From Burkholderia sp. GAS332 (GTDB lineage Bacteria; Pseudomonadota; Gammaproteobacteria; Burkholderiales; Burkholderiaceae): a stretch of 64,000 bases of DNA. The stretch covers positions 1 to 64,000 of the forward strand of contig FSRV01000003.1 in the NCBI GenBank assembly GCA_900142905.1, read 5' to 3'. The notes beneath the pieces were generated by a model that did not search any database, was not told where the DNA came from, and saw nothing but the letters and a program-made list of their open reading frames with translations. Below, one piece after another: positions 18,209 to 27,898 of this stretch. Within the stretch, counting starts at the first letter, position 1; every line of letters begins with the position of its first letter. The position numbers were made by a program, and so were the translations under genes.

Positions 18209-19072
18209 CGTGTTAGGCACTTCTGGTCAGACCTGGTAGCCTGGCGGGATGACAGAACGCAAGCCATACCCGACAGATGTATCGGACGAGGAATGGGGCT
18301 CTGCCGTTGCGTATCTGACCTTGATGAGCGAAGGTGCGCCGCAGCGCCGGTACGAACTGCGCGAGATGTTCAACGAGCTGCGCTGGATGGCGCCAGCGGC
18401 TGCGTCGTGGCGCATGCTGCCCACCAATTTCCCGCCGTGGGAGATGGTCTACCAGCAAACGCAACGTTGGCTCAATGTGGGTTGCTTCGAGGCGATGGTT
18501 AGCGATTTGCGATCGGTGCCTGGTGTAGCGCACGAGCGTCAGGGACAGCCCAGTGCGGTGACGCTGGATGGGCAGCACGCTGCAGTCCACATGCGAAAGC
18601 GGTCCGTGTGCGGGTTACGACGGTTATGAGCGCAAGCGAGGCAGCAAGGTGCATATGGCTGTCGATACGCAGGGCCTGCCGCTCGCGGTGCATATCACCT
18701 CGGCTAACGAGCAGGAGCGTGCGCAGGTGGCCGCGCTCGCACGCCAGGTTCAGCAGGCAACCGGTCAGACGGTCAAACTCGCATTTGCCGACCAGCGCTA
18801 TATGGGCGAGACCGCTGCACAGGCCGCGTGTGACGAAGGCATTGCACTGCAGGTCATCAAACTGCCCGAGGCGAAGAAGGGCTTTGTGCCGCTGCCGCGC
18901 CGCTGGGTGGTCGAGCGCAGCTTCGGCTGGCTCGACCGGTTCCGACGACTGGTGCGAGACTATGAGCGCCTGCCCGAAAACCTGGCAGGTCTGCACTTCG
19001 TTGTCTTCGCCATGCTCATGCTTGCTCACGCTGTGCCAGTACTTCCAGGTTCCTAACACGCTCTAACACGCT
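18209..19072 (+). mobile_element. IS5-family insertion sequence inserted in an APC permease gene
   Basis: Left end reads CGTGTTAGGCAC; the right end has the complement CCTAACACG followed by a second near copy of that end. CTAG flanks both sides (18205-18208 and 19073-19076), consistent with a 4-bp target duplication. It contains one frameshifted transposase. The sequence to its right is the C-terminal half of a permease with no N-terminal half on the left. Confidence 0.65.
18249..19056 (+). pseudogene. IS5-family transposase, split by a frameshift
   Basis: First part MTERKPYPTDVSDEEWGSAV ... VPGVAHERQGQPSAVTLDG, then a shift near 18570 in GGG, then STLQSTCESG, GYERKRGSKVHMAVDTQG and WVVERSFGWLDRFRRLVRDY ending at 19056. 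Removing one G in the run at about 18569-18571 joins the two. The first catalytic Asp (TLDG), second Asp (FADQRYMG) and YxxxK-type C-terminal Glu region (VERSFGWLDR) are all present. Programmed frameshifting is known in some IS5-family members, so loss of function is likely but not proven. Confidence 0.7.
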
Positions 19073-19845
19073 CTAGTCGCGGCTATCCGGCGGCTATCGG
19101 CCTCGGTGCGCTGATTTCCGTGCTGATTTTTGCGTTGGGGGCGTTGCCGATCGCCGCGATTCTGCCGTACGAGAAGATCTCGCTACAGTCTGGCGTATTC
19201 GACGCGTTCGGTGCGGTGCTGACCGATCTCTGGCACATGGGTTGGGCGGTATCGGCGCTTTCTCTGCTGGTCGGTATCGGTGCCATTAGCGGCGTACTGG
19301 CGTGGCTCGGCAGTCCGTCGCGCGGCTTGCTCGAAACCGCGCACGAAGGCGAATTGCCGCCGATCCTGCAGGCAAAGAACAGCAACGGCATGCCCACGCA
19401 TATTCTGCTGGTGCAAGGTCTCATCGTGACTGTTATTTCGTGCTTCTACTTTGTGATCCGTGACGTATCAGTCGCGTTCTTTCTGATCTCCGCGATGACG
19501 ATCGCACTCTACCTGATCGCTTACATGCTGATGTACGGGGCGGCGATCAAGCTGCGCTATTCACAGCCCGCATTGGCACGGCCGTTCAAGGTGCCGGGTG
19601 GTGTGGCGGGCATGTGGCTGACTGCCGGTGTCGGTTTTCTCGGGGTGCTGTTCAGCTTTGTTGTCTCGTTCTTTCCGCCCGACCAGTTGCCGGTCGGCTC
19701 GCCGACCCTTTATACGGGGCTGGTGGTGCTCGGCATTGTCGTCTTTGCGGGTATTCCGTTGATCATTCACCACGTACGCCGCAGCGACTGGGCACCGGTG
19801 AATGACGCACCGAGCGTGCAACCCGGCTCGGCCCCGGTGAAGTGA
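19073..19845 (+). pseudogene. APC-family amino-acid permease, C-terminal fragment
   Basis: An open frame begins at the IS5 end (GYPAAIGLGALISV...) and runs to 19845, about 255 codons. It contains five or six hydrophobic helices, SPSRGLLETAHEGELPPILQ and the ARPFKVPGG motif typical of APC permeases of the glutamate/GABA-antiporter type. The N-terminal half is absent; the IS at 18209-19072 marks the break. There is no start codon with a ribosome site, so it is probably not expressed as a working carrier. Confidence 0.8.
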
Positions 19846-20191
19846 GCGATTGCGCTGCCTTTATCGCCAGCTCTTCGACATAAAAGATAGAGACTATTGA
19901 AGTTCCAGGATTGTCGCGCAGCGCGACGCAGGACGACGTCAGGGGGCTATAACACGCTCGCATGCAAGTATCATCCGGAACCTGACCAAACTCAACGACA
20001 CCGAGGCGGCTTCAATCTTTGAGCGGCCGCTCGAGCACCCGGATTTGTTCATGATGCGGCGCATCCGGTTTGGCAGTTTCCGCGTTTCGCGAATTGCGCG
20101 GCTCTTGAATCAGCAAAATGTCGCCCCGAATTCCAGCCCCACTTGAGAACGAGAACGGCGCGGGGTTGCTGCCCAGCCGCGGGGCGGCCGA
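19846..20191. other. intergenic stretch between two truncated transporters
   Basis: These 346 bases between the permease stop and the Kup stop (convergent) show no gene, RNA or IS end that could be named. Confidence 0.5.
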
Positions 20192-21520
20192 CTACAAACT
20201 TATCTGCTCACCCAGTTCGACCACGCGGTCCGCCGGCAGGCTGTAGTCCTCCGACGCCCGCGCCGCGTTGCGCCCAAGCAACGCGAAAAGCTTCTCGCGC
20301 CATACAGCCATAGATTTGCTTTCTCCAGTCGCAAGGACTGTGTCGCGCGTCAGAAAGAAGGAAGTTGCCGCAGGATCGTAGCGCCAATCGGGTATCTGCT
20401 TTTCGACAAGGAGAAGAACGGCGGGGACGTTAGGGAGCTCCATGAATCCATGGCGGACCGTGACTGTATAACATCCGTGACCAATGTCTTCCACGACAGA
20501 TCTATCCTCGTCAGGCACGCGGGGGACGTTGTCTGTCATGCCGGCAAGGAAGATGTTGATTCGATGCAGCACGTGGTTGTGCTTGAGATTTTGCATGAAC
20601 GCGATCGGTGTTATACCCGCCACGCCACCGGGGAAAACAGCCGTCCCCTCAACGCGCGGCGGCGGACGCACTCCATCACACAATGAATGAATGAATTCTG
20701 GCAGCGGCAGACTCTCTTTTCTCATTCGCTCCACAACCATTTCACGACCCCGATTCCAGGTCGTCATCACGGTGAACAATCCGAGGCCCGCCATCAATGG
20801 AAACCATCCGCCGTCGAGGACCTTGCTGATATTGCTTGAGACGAACACTGTGTCAACGAGGGCTAAAGGGACGATGACGGACAGCGTCGTGACCAGTTTC
20901 CAGTGCCACAGAGCGCGAGTGATGAAATACATCAGCAGCGTCGTCAACAGCATGGTCGACGCCACCGCAATGCCATAGGCCGCAGCCAGATTTTCCGAAG
21001 ACTTGAAGAACATGATGAGGAATACGACCGCTGCGTAGAGCGGGAGGTTAATGAAGGGTACGTAAACCTGGCCCATCTGGTGGGTTGAGGTGTGGACAAC
21101 GGGGGTTGCCGGCAAAAGGCCAAGCTGGACCGCCTGCTTGGTCATGGAGAATGCGCCAGAAATCACAGCCTGGGAGGCGATGATGGTCGCTGCAGTCGCC
21201 AACACGACCAGTGGCACAAGCGCCCATCTTGGAGCCGATTCGAAGAAAGGCTGCGTCGCTGTTGAAGGATTCTCCAGAACGAGCGCGGCCTGACCAAAGT
21301 AGTTGAGGACCAGGCTGGGTAGTACAAGGAGCAGCCAGGCAACGCGAATTGGCTTCTTGCCAAAGTGACCCATGTCCGCGTATAGCGCTTCGCCTCCTGT
21401 CAGCGCGAGGAATACGAACCCAAGCACGAAAAATGCTGTGCTGGGCGAGCGAGCAATGAAACTCGCCGCGTAAAGCGGCGACGAGGCTTGCACGATGCCT
21501 GGGTGGTTCGCGATAAGTGA
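20192..21520 (-). pseudogene. kup: Kup-type potassium transporter, N-terminally truncated by IS6
   Basis: The C-terminal two thirds of a KUP/HAK potassium symporter: PSTAFFVLGFVFLALTGGEA, LYADMGHFG, QAVISGAFSMTKQAVQLGLL, TSTHQMGQVYVPFINLPLY and the soluble tail with PNVPAVLLLVEKQIPDW and FFLTRDTVL. About 430-440 of the usual ~620 residues remain. The frame is open up to the end of an IS6 element at 21521, with no start codon of its own beyond a chance ATG near 21493. The first several transmembrane helices are lost, so it is judged inactive. Confidence 0.85.
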
Positions 21521-21575
21521 GGTTTTGTCGCGGTAAGGAGCTCGGATGAACTGCGATTGCTATGCCAAGCACTAC

Positions 21576-24500
21576 TTATGTTGCCAGGTCGTAGAATTGA
21601 TCAGCGCCGGAGGGATGGGTGCCGCGAGCACATTTCATCTGTCCTTTAACTATCATGTGCATAATTTCAGTGCCGGCCAGAAGGATTCGGGCACAGCGAA
21701 ACGTTTTGAATCCCAGCATGGGGCGCGTGCGTCGCTTGATCTCCCGATGGTCCTGGTCGGGTAGCCGTACCGCATTGCTGCGGTACGGCCCCCTAAGAAC
21801 CGTACGTGCGCCTTTAGGAGCATACGGCTCAAGACTCTGCAAAGGCATCTGTCGACACCCGGTAGTACAACTTCATTTTCCGGCGTACTGCGGATTTCTA
21901 CGGCAATTGAGATGGTTAATCTGGAGGTTGCTGGCTGCATCAGTCCCGCCGTCAGTTTGCTTCACAATATGCGTAACATCCGAGCGGGTGTTCATTGTGA
22001 TGGGCTGCTGACAGTTAGAACACAGGCCATCCTGCCTTACCCAGACACGGTACAGCTTACGGCGACCGCGCGTCGAGTTCAGCATCTTCTGGCCCCATCG
22101 GGATTCGAAGTATGGTGCCCATTGCGGATCGTGCGGATTTGCGCCCGCTCGGATCTTGATGTGCCGTTTTATTGGCGTGTCCGATTCCTTCAGCAAGGTG
22201 ACCTCTCTTGTCGTGCCATCCTCTTTTTTCTGTGGCGGCAAATACCCAGTCCCGCAGACCTTTGGCCCTGAAGTATTTGATTTTTATCCATCGGGCGCCT
22301 TTTTTAGGGTGCCTTCTTGCCGCCCATCGCCATAGCATTGACCAGACCTCGTGATCAACCCGATCGAAGGCTTTCTTGGCGACTACATGGCTATGGTAAT
22401 TCGCCCATCCTCGTAAAACAGGATTGAGCAGCTTTACCAGGCTCGCCTGTTTAGCCGTCTTGTTGGCCTTGATGATTTCACGAATTTTGTCAAGATGAGC
22501 CTTGACGTTCGCTTTCGACGGTTTCATCAGTAGCTTGCCGTTGTACTTGCGAATGTTCCATCCGAGGAAATTAAACCCATCCTTGATGTGCGTTATCCTG
22601 GTCTTTTCTGGTGATAAGACCAGCCCGCGTTCCGCCAGGAATTCAGCTACTGCCGGTCTGACTTCATGTTCCAGCCACTCTTTCGAGTGGCCGGTAATAA
22701 TGAAGTCGTCCGCGTAACGCACCATGTTCATTTTCAGTCCTCTCTGCTTCGCTCGCGGGAATTTTTCCGCTAGCATCGCTTCGAGGCCATCGAGCGTCAT
22801 GTTGGCTGCCACCGGTGAAATAATTCCCCCTTGCGGGGTGCCGGCGTCAGTGGGGAAGAGTTCGTTTTGATACACGTATCCCGCTTTGAGCCACTTCTTT
22901 AGAATCACCTTGTCCGTGGGGATATTGGCGATCATCCAGTCGTGGGAAATTTTGTCGAAACAGCCTAGGATGTCGGCCTCCAGCACCCATTCCGCACTCG
23001 CCTTTTTTGCCAGAGAATTGAAGCATTGTCCTCCAGCGTCAGCAGTAGAGCGTTCCGGCCTGAACCCATAAGAATTCAGATCGGCGGTGGTTTCCGCAAG
23101 GGGTTCCAACGCCAGCAGATGTAACGCCTGCATGGCGCGGCATTTCATCACGGGTATGCCGAGGGGCCTCGTCTTGCCGTTCTTCTTCAGAATAAAAACC
23201 CTCCGAAGCGGAAGGGGCGAATAACCCCGCCTCTTCAACGACGCCATCGCGTTGGCCTTTGCCGCCGGTGTTTTCCACGTTACCTTGTCCACACCGGGGG
23301 TGTTCCTGCCTTTGTTTTCAGTCACCCGCTTCACGGCTAATGCGCGGCCGCTGAACGAGTGGGTCAGCAGCCATTGCAGGGCTTTCACCCTGTTATGGCG
23401 GCCGGCCTGTACGGCCTTCACCATACGCGTCTGCAGCCTTCTTACCTGGCGTTGAACATTGGCCCAATTGATGCCGTCCCACGTCACGCCGGAAGGTGCA
23501 CGCGCCCGTGTTGCTGCACTCATTTGCTTTCCTCCCGTATAGATGGTTCTGCAAACTCTCTGGTGAGGAGAGACCATGAGGAAGTCTGCCCGCTTTCGCG
23601 TCGGGTGATGTTGCAACCCGTATCCCGTCCATTACAGCCGGGCATTCGCTTTTTCCCCGTTCCTGTGCCCGCATCGCCATGGGCAGACCTCGCAGCCTGC
23701 TGTCCCCGAAGGGAGCGATACGGGGTTTCCACGTTCCGCTTATGGAAGTACGTCGGGTTAGGTGCCTGCTCTGGGCCGGGAGGTATATGGGTCACGAAAA
23801 GCGTAATCGAGAGACGCTGTTCCCACCTCCGGTACCGTTTTGGTTCGAGCGCAATAGCCATTTCCGCTCGTTCAACCTAACGACCTTATTGCAGATTCAA
23901 GTGTTTTCACCATACCGACTATCTGGCACTCATCCGGCGTATGGCTGCCAGAAGGGTACGCCTCTCGCGATTGATACCCCGCGCCTTGCGGCGCTTCGTT
24001 ACGTTGTCAGAGCCGCTCTTGATTCAGGCTCCTAGATTCACCGGGTGACACCGGTGGTTCTCTCCTTCTATGCTGCGAGAAGTGAGAACAACTTCTGTAA
24101 GCGACCTCGTGTCGCACCTCGACAAGGTTGTTGAGATATTTGGACTGGCGGATCTTGATGGGCGTTTCACGATCATCATTGATGGCTTCGAGTGCGGCGA
24201 GATTGGCGCCGCTTTTGTCGATGGTCACCGTCGCGGGCACGCCATTCTGGGCGATCGATTTCTCAAAGTAACGCCAGGCTGCAGTCTTGTCCCGATGGGC
24301 GCGTAGCAGAAAGTCGATGGTGCTGCCGTCCTTGTCGACGGCCCGGTAAAGATATCGCCATTCGCCCTTGACGCGGATGTACGTCTCGTCCATCCGCCAG
24401 CTCTTACCAACCGGCCGCTTGCATCGCCGAAACGCTTCCTCCAGCACCGGCAGCAGCTTGATGGCCCAGCGGTGCACAGTCGAATGATCGACCGAAACGC

Positions 24501-24639
24501 CGCGCTCAGCCATCATTTCTTCGAGGTGCCGCAGGCTCAGCGGGTAGGCAACATACCAGCGCACGCAAGTCAGGATCACGTCGAGCGGATAATGTAGGCG
24601 TTTGAGCACTCGGGCCACCGCCGGATTCAACGTCTTCAT
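21576..24639 (-). CDS. IS6-family DDE transposase, two exons separated by a group II intron
   Basis: Exon 1 runs 24639-24118 (MKTLNPAVARVLKRLHYPLD ... KYLNNLVE), exon 2 runs 21755-21576 (QDHREIKRRTRPMLGFKTFR ... YDLAT and stop). Joined they give 233 aa in one frame, the standard length for this family. Exon 1 holds the helix-turn-helix region, the DETYIRVKGEW Asp and the TIDKSGAN Asp; the third acidic residue is expected to be the Glu of NNLVE, the last codon before the intron. Translation without splicing would run into VRHEVAYRSC and lose the C-terminus, so activity depends on splicing. Confidence 0.85.
21756..24117 (-). mobile_element. group II intron 1 (in IS6 transposase)
   Basis: On the minus strand the intron starts with GTGCGAC (first base 24117) and ends ...GGCTACCCGAC (last base 21756), 2362 bp. 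Near the 3' end is a domain V hairpin (GAGCCGTATG ... CACGTACGGTTC, about 21795-21830), followed by a domain VI stem. The exon junction GAG|CAG restores the transposase frame exactly. The intron-encoded protein has a frameshift, so splicing may depend on a maturase supplied elsewhere. Confidence 0.88.
21873..23523 (-). pseudogene. ltrA: group II intron reverse transcriptase/maturase with HNH domain, frameshifted
   Basis: The start at 23523 follows GGGAGGAAA. Reverse transcriptase motifs: NTPGVDKVTWKTP, RPLGIPVMKCRAMQ, SYGFRPERS, GTPQGGIISP and the catalytic VRYADDFIITGH; then the maturase (X) domain, WANYHSHVVAKKAFD. The frame is lost at the six-T run 22224-22229; adding one base joins FAATE to KKEDGTT, after which the DNA-binding/HNH endonuclease follows (DGLCSNCQQPITM, VTHIVKQTDGGTD, NLQINHLNCRR) to a stop at 21873. 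A protein ending in the wrong frame would keep RT and maturase but lack the endonuclease. Confidence 0.85.
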
Positions 24640-24702
24640 CGAGCTTTCAGTCGGTCATGTCGTTCCGCACATCATAGCGGACCGCCTTACTGCAACAGAA
24701 CC

Positions 24703-25281
24703 CCGGGTATCGTGAGCAGCGGTTTGATGTCCGGCCGATCCGGGTTCGCATCGAGCACGAACGCGCAATACGGATGAGGGACATTGCGACGATCCGCTGG
24801 CATTTCGACCCGGCGATGCCGAACTGAAAGCGAAATTTGACACGGCGCTCAATGCCGCGCGACGACGCTCAAGCTTATAAAAATGCCGTGGAGAGCCACG
24901 GAATCAATGCGATCAGGACAAGGCCCGCGAGATGGCCCGCGATCGGACGGACAGCGGCGGACGGTTCCGTTCGGAATGATTTCCTTGCGGCGAACTATGA
25001 GCTACTGGCGCTTATAGGGACGACCGATGCATCAAGTTGTCGCGGTCATAGTGAGATGCCGTCGATCAAGACGCGATCTGTCTATCGGGCAGCAACCGGC
25101 CAATATTTGCCGTTCGTGCAACCGAGCAAGCCGTCATTCCAGTGGCCGATTTGCTCCGAAACGTGCGCTTGGAAACGCATCGGTTCGACCGGCTGCAAAG
25201 GGGCGTATTCAATCGTTAGCACCGCGTCGCAGCGCCGCAATCTGCGAGCGTACATAGCTGATGTGCTCGCGTAGCGCGTGC
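24703..25281. other. stretch with no recognised gene
   Basis: Between the IS6 end and the response-regulator stop. A short minus-strand frame next to the IS (PYCAFVLDANPDRPDIKPLL) may be a gene fragment cut by the IS, but no family was recognised. The long plus-strand frame at 24837-25274 has no credible start or composition. Confidence 0.5.
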
Positions 25282-25920
25282 CTAGGCTACCTGACCGGGA
25301 GAAAGCGGGGTACTCACCTTGTCGATAAATCGCACCAGCTCGACGAACGAGCGCGCTTCCATCTTTACCATCACACGAGCTCGGTGTACTTTGATGGTCT
25401 TTTCGCCAATTCCCAGTTTGTAAGCGACCTGCTTGTTCAGGCAGCCTTCTACGACAAGCATCAGCACTTCCCGCTCGCGCGGTGTGAGGCGTGCCATACG
25501 ACCATGAATACGGTCGAGTTCACCGCGGTTCGAAAGCGCTCGGGATGACTGCCGCAATGCGTTGTCTATCGCACGCATGAGGTCGGCGTCACATACTGGT
25601 TTTGTCAGGAAATCCGTGGCACCCGCCTTCATCGCTCTCACCGTCATCGAGATGTCAGCGCGACCCGTGAGAAAAATGATCGGCATCGGCGTGTTTGCGG
25701 CGTTCATTTCACGCTGCAATTCGAGACCGTTCAGACCGGGCAGTCCGACGTCCAGAACAAGGCACGTGCAACTATGCGAGTAAGGACCGGACTCAAGGAA
25801 TTCAAGCGCAGATCCAAAGGATTGAACGCAATAACCGGCGCCACGTATCTGGCGCGTCAGCGCCCGACGTACCGCGTCGTCGTCGTCCACCACGAAAACC
25901 ATTGATGTCTCTTCGTTCAT
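25282..25920 (-). CDS. FixJ/NarL-type two-component response regulator
   Basis: 212 aa. Receiver domain at about 8-122: FVVDDDDAVRR acidic pocket, phospho-acceptor Asp in CLVLDVGLPG, Thr in IFLTGRAD, Lys in TKPVCDADL. Then a LuxR-type helix-turn-helix at about 143-205: LTPREREVLMLVVEGCLNKQ, VAYKLGIGEKTIKVHRARVM. Typical FixJ-like transcription activator working as a phosphorylated dimer. It overlaps the upstream kinase gene by 4 bp (ATGA), so the two are translationally coupled and form a pair. The target genes are not evident. Confidence 0.92.
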   Translation of the reverse strand: MNEETSMVFVVDDDDAVRRALTRQIRGAGYCVQSFGSALEFLESGPYSHSCTCLVLDVGLPGLNGLELQREMNAANTPMPIIFLTGRADISMTVRAMKAGATDFLTKPVCDADLMRAIDNALRQSSRALSNRGELDRIHGRMARLTPREREVLMLVVEGCLNKQVAYKLGIGEKTIKVHRARVMVKMEARSFVELVRFIDKVSTPLSPGQVA

Positions 25921-27434
25921 GACTCCCGCCGCGAGCAGGGACGTCCCGCGGAGGCTCCTATGGGCAAGGTGAAATAAAATGTGGCGCCGTGATCTTTGTT
26001 GCTTTCTGCCCAGATGCGTCCTCCATGCATCTCGACGATAGAGCGGCTGATCGAAAGTCCAAGGCCAAGGCCATCTTGCTTGGAGGTAAAGAATGGCAGA
26101 AACAGTTTGTCGACCGTGTTGGCAGCCAGACCTACGCCGCCATCGCGCACCCCGACGCGTATGGTGTCGGCATCAGCGAGGGTGGCCTCGATAGTCACTT
26201 CATGATTGAGCGACAAGCAGGACTCCGATGCGTCGAATGCGTTGAGCAGTAGATTCAACATCACCTGCTGCAATTGCACTTTGTCACCGTACACGCGCGG
26301 CAACTCGGGGGCCACGCTCACAAACACGCGGATGCCGCGCACGATCGCGTCGCTGTGCACGAGCAAGGCGGCATCCCGGATTACGCTCGCAATACTGAGA
26401 GGCGCAGCCTCCAGTTCATCCTTTTTGACGAGTGCGCGTATCTTCCGGATGACTTCGCTTGCGCGGTGATTGTCCTCGACAAGGTCATGCAATATTTCGC
26501 GCACTTCCGCCAGGTCGACCGGCTGCCTCTCCAGGAAGCGTTGCGCCGCCTGCGCGTTGCTTAGAATGGCTGTAAGCGGCTGATTCAGCTCGTGAGCGAG
26601 CGATCCAGCAAGCTCTCCGAGCGTCGAGACCCGTGTCAGATGGGCAAGCTGCTGACGGTTGCGCAGCAACTCGTATCGTTCCGTGCGATCAACCACGATT
26701 GTCAAGGTACATGGCTCGCCTTCCGGCGAGACGGGATGCGTCGTGACCTCTGCCGGAAACTCGGTACCATCCTTGCGCCTCGCGACAAGGTCCTGATCGC
26801 CGCGCGAGCTCCCGCCCCTAGGCGCCAAGTCGATATAGGTGGAACGCGCGGCATCGGCATGGAGTCTCAATGGCGGAAGCAGCTTGCCAGCAACCATGGC
26901 AGCGAACTCCTGCCGGGAATAACCAAACAGCTTTTCCGCTGCCGCATTGGCAAAGATGATTGCGCCATGCGAACTAGTCACCAAAACGGCTAGCGGAAAC
27001 AGGTCGAGCATGCCGGTAAATCGCTGATCGGTCTGCAGCCGCGGTCCCGCAGCCGATGGACCATCCGCTATTTCCGCGTGCGACCTGACGCGACACGGCC
27101 GCGATTCATTTTCCAAGCAGGCCTGACGAAAATTTCCCGTGGACAGCTTGACGAGACGCGACCGTATGTTCTGTCGACTGGATAATCGCGTTGGGCATAA
27201 ACCCGCTCCCTGGCGAAAATCTGCACGTCCATTTTGTTGCGATGTGCCGGCAGTCCAGTCCTCCGTAACCGCTTCATCACTCATTGCGAACGCATAATTG
27301 TCATATCTGTGTGTTACCGATTCAATTTCAGCGGTTGAACTCTCGACCACGATCGGTTCTCGCACTCGTCTGAACTTAAGAAGCACCAACAGTAGGACAA
27401 TTAGCGCAGCAGCAACGACATAGGAAATGGTCAT
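25917..27434 (-). CDS. PAS-domain sensor histidine kinase
   Basis: About 505 aa from the start at 27434 (MTISYVVAAALIVLLLVLLK, preceded by GAGGGAGC); a longer frame up to 27587 overlaps the H-NS-like gene and is unlikely. One N-terminal transmembrane helix, then a linker of unusual sequence, a PAS domain at about 140-260 (PLAVLVTSSHGAIIFANAAA, FGYSRQEF), HisKA with the phospho-His in LAGSLAHELNQPLTAILSNA, and a HATPase (VMLNLLLNAFDAS, GGVGLA, GLGLGLSISRSIVEMHGG). This is the FixL-like arrangement. No haem-binding signature was verified, so the signal is unknown. Confidence 0.9.
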   Translation of the reverse strand: MTISYVVAAALIVLLLVLLKFRRVREPIVVESSTAEIESVTHRYDNYAFAMSDEAVTEDWTAGTSQQNGRADFRQGAGLCPTRLSSRQNIRSRLVKLSTGNFRQACLENESRPCRVRSHAEIADGPSAAGPRLQTDQRFTGMLDLFPLAVLVTSSHGAIIFANAAAEKLFGYSRQEFAAMVAGKLLPPLRLHADAARSTYIDLAPRGGSSRGDQDLVARRKDGTEFPAEVTTHPVSPEGEPCTLTIVVDRTERYELLRNRQQLAHLTRVSTLGELAGSLAHELNQPLTAILSNAQAAQRFLERQPVDLAEVREILHDLVEDNHRASEVIRKIRALVKKDELEAAPLSIASVIRDAALLVHSDAIVRGIRVFVSVAPELPRVYGDKVQLQQVMLNLLLNAFDASESCLSLNHEVTIEATLADADTIRVGVRDGGVGLAANTVDKLFLPFFTSKQDGLGLGLSISRSIVEMHGGRIWAESNKDHGATFYFTLPIGASAGRPCSRRES

Positions 27435-27501
27435 GACGCCGTGCTCCCTCAGAAGTATCTCGCTGTCCGCAGTCGTCAATTCTGCCGCTCCGATACCAAG
27501 C

Positions 27502-27801
27502 TCAAGATTCCTGACATCGTCCGCTGATACAGTGGACACGGTAACGCTCCCGGTTTTTGCCTCGTATCCAGTTGGGAGGTCGCCCAAACCCGCTCCATGT
27601 CTTGCCCGTCTCGGGATCGCGGTACCGCGCGAGCAAACCCGCTTCCGGGCCGAAAAGGTCTTCCTGCGTCAACCGGTATTCCTCGATTTGGCCACGCAAT
27701 TGCGCGATGACCTCTGCCAGCTCCGACTTCCTCAGAAGTTCGGCTTCATCTTCGAGCTGTTTTATGCATCTTCTTATATCTCGATAAGTCGGACTCGCCA
27801 T
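27502..27801 (-). CDS. H-NS-family nucleoid-associated protein
   Basis: 99 aa. N-terminal coiled-coil oligomerisation helix (YRDIRRCIKQLEDEAELLRK, AEVIAQLRGQIEEYRL). C-terminal DNA-binding part YRDPETGKTWSGFGRPPNWI, where GRPP replaces the usual GRAP/GRGP AT-hook-like loop, then a basic RGKNRERYRV. Such proteins silence AT-rich horizontally acquired DNA, common on Burkholderiaceae plasmids and islands. The last residues (HCISGRCQES) look unusual. It lies upstream of the kinase on the same strand and divergent from the AraC gene. Confidence 0.85.
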   Translation of the reverse strand: MASPTYRDIRRCIKQLEDEAELLRKSELAEVIAQLRGQIEEYRLTQEDLFGPEAGLLARYRDPETGKTWSGFGRPPNWIRGKNRERYRVHCISGRCQES

Positions 27802-27898
27802 GTCGGTATCTGCCAGGGAGTTAGCTGTTCGCCCTCACCAATTTAGGGTAATTTTCTGAAAGCCGTTATCCACATTCCGCAATTCCGGAGAAACTGCG

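Larger units (their letters stand above)
21521..24702 (-). mobile_element. IS6-family insertion sequence carrying a group II intron
   Basis: The terminal inverted repeats are read as GGTTTTGTCGCGGTAAGG at 21521 and the complement of GGTTCTGTTGCAGTAAGG ending at 24702. Without the intron (21756-24117) the element is 820 bp, the normal IS6 size. The eight bases outside each end differ, so there is no target duplication; IS6 elements move by cointegrates and recombine, which fits the different gene fragments on either side (Kup on the left, unidentified sequence on the right). Confidence 0.85.

Noticed and set aside
24837..25274. 145-codon plus-strand frame after the IS6 element
   Set aside because: Composition and lack of start signal do not support a gene; no family recognised.
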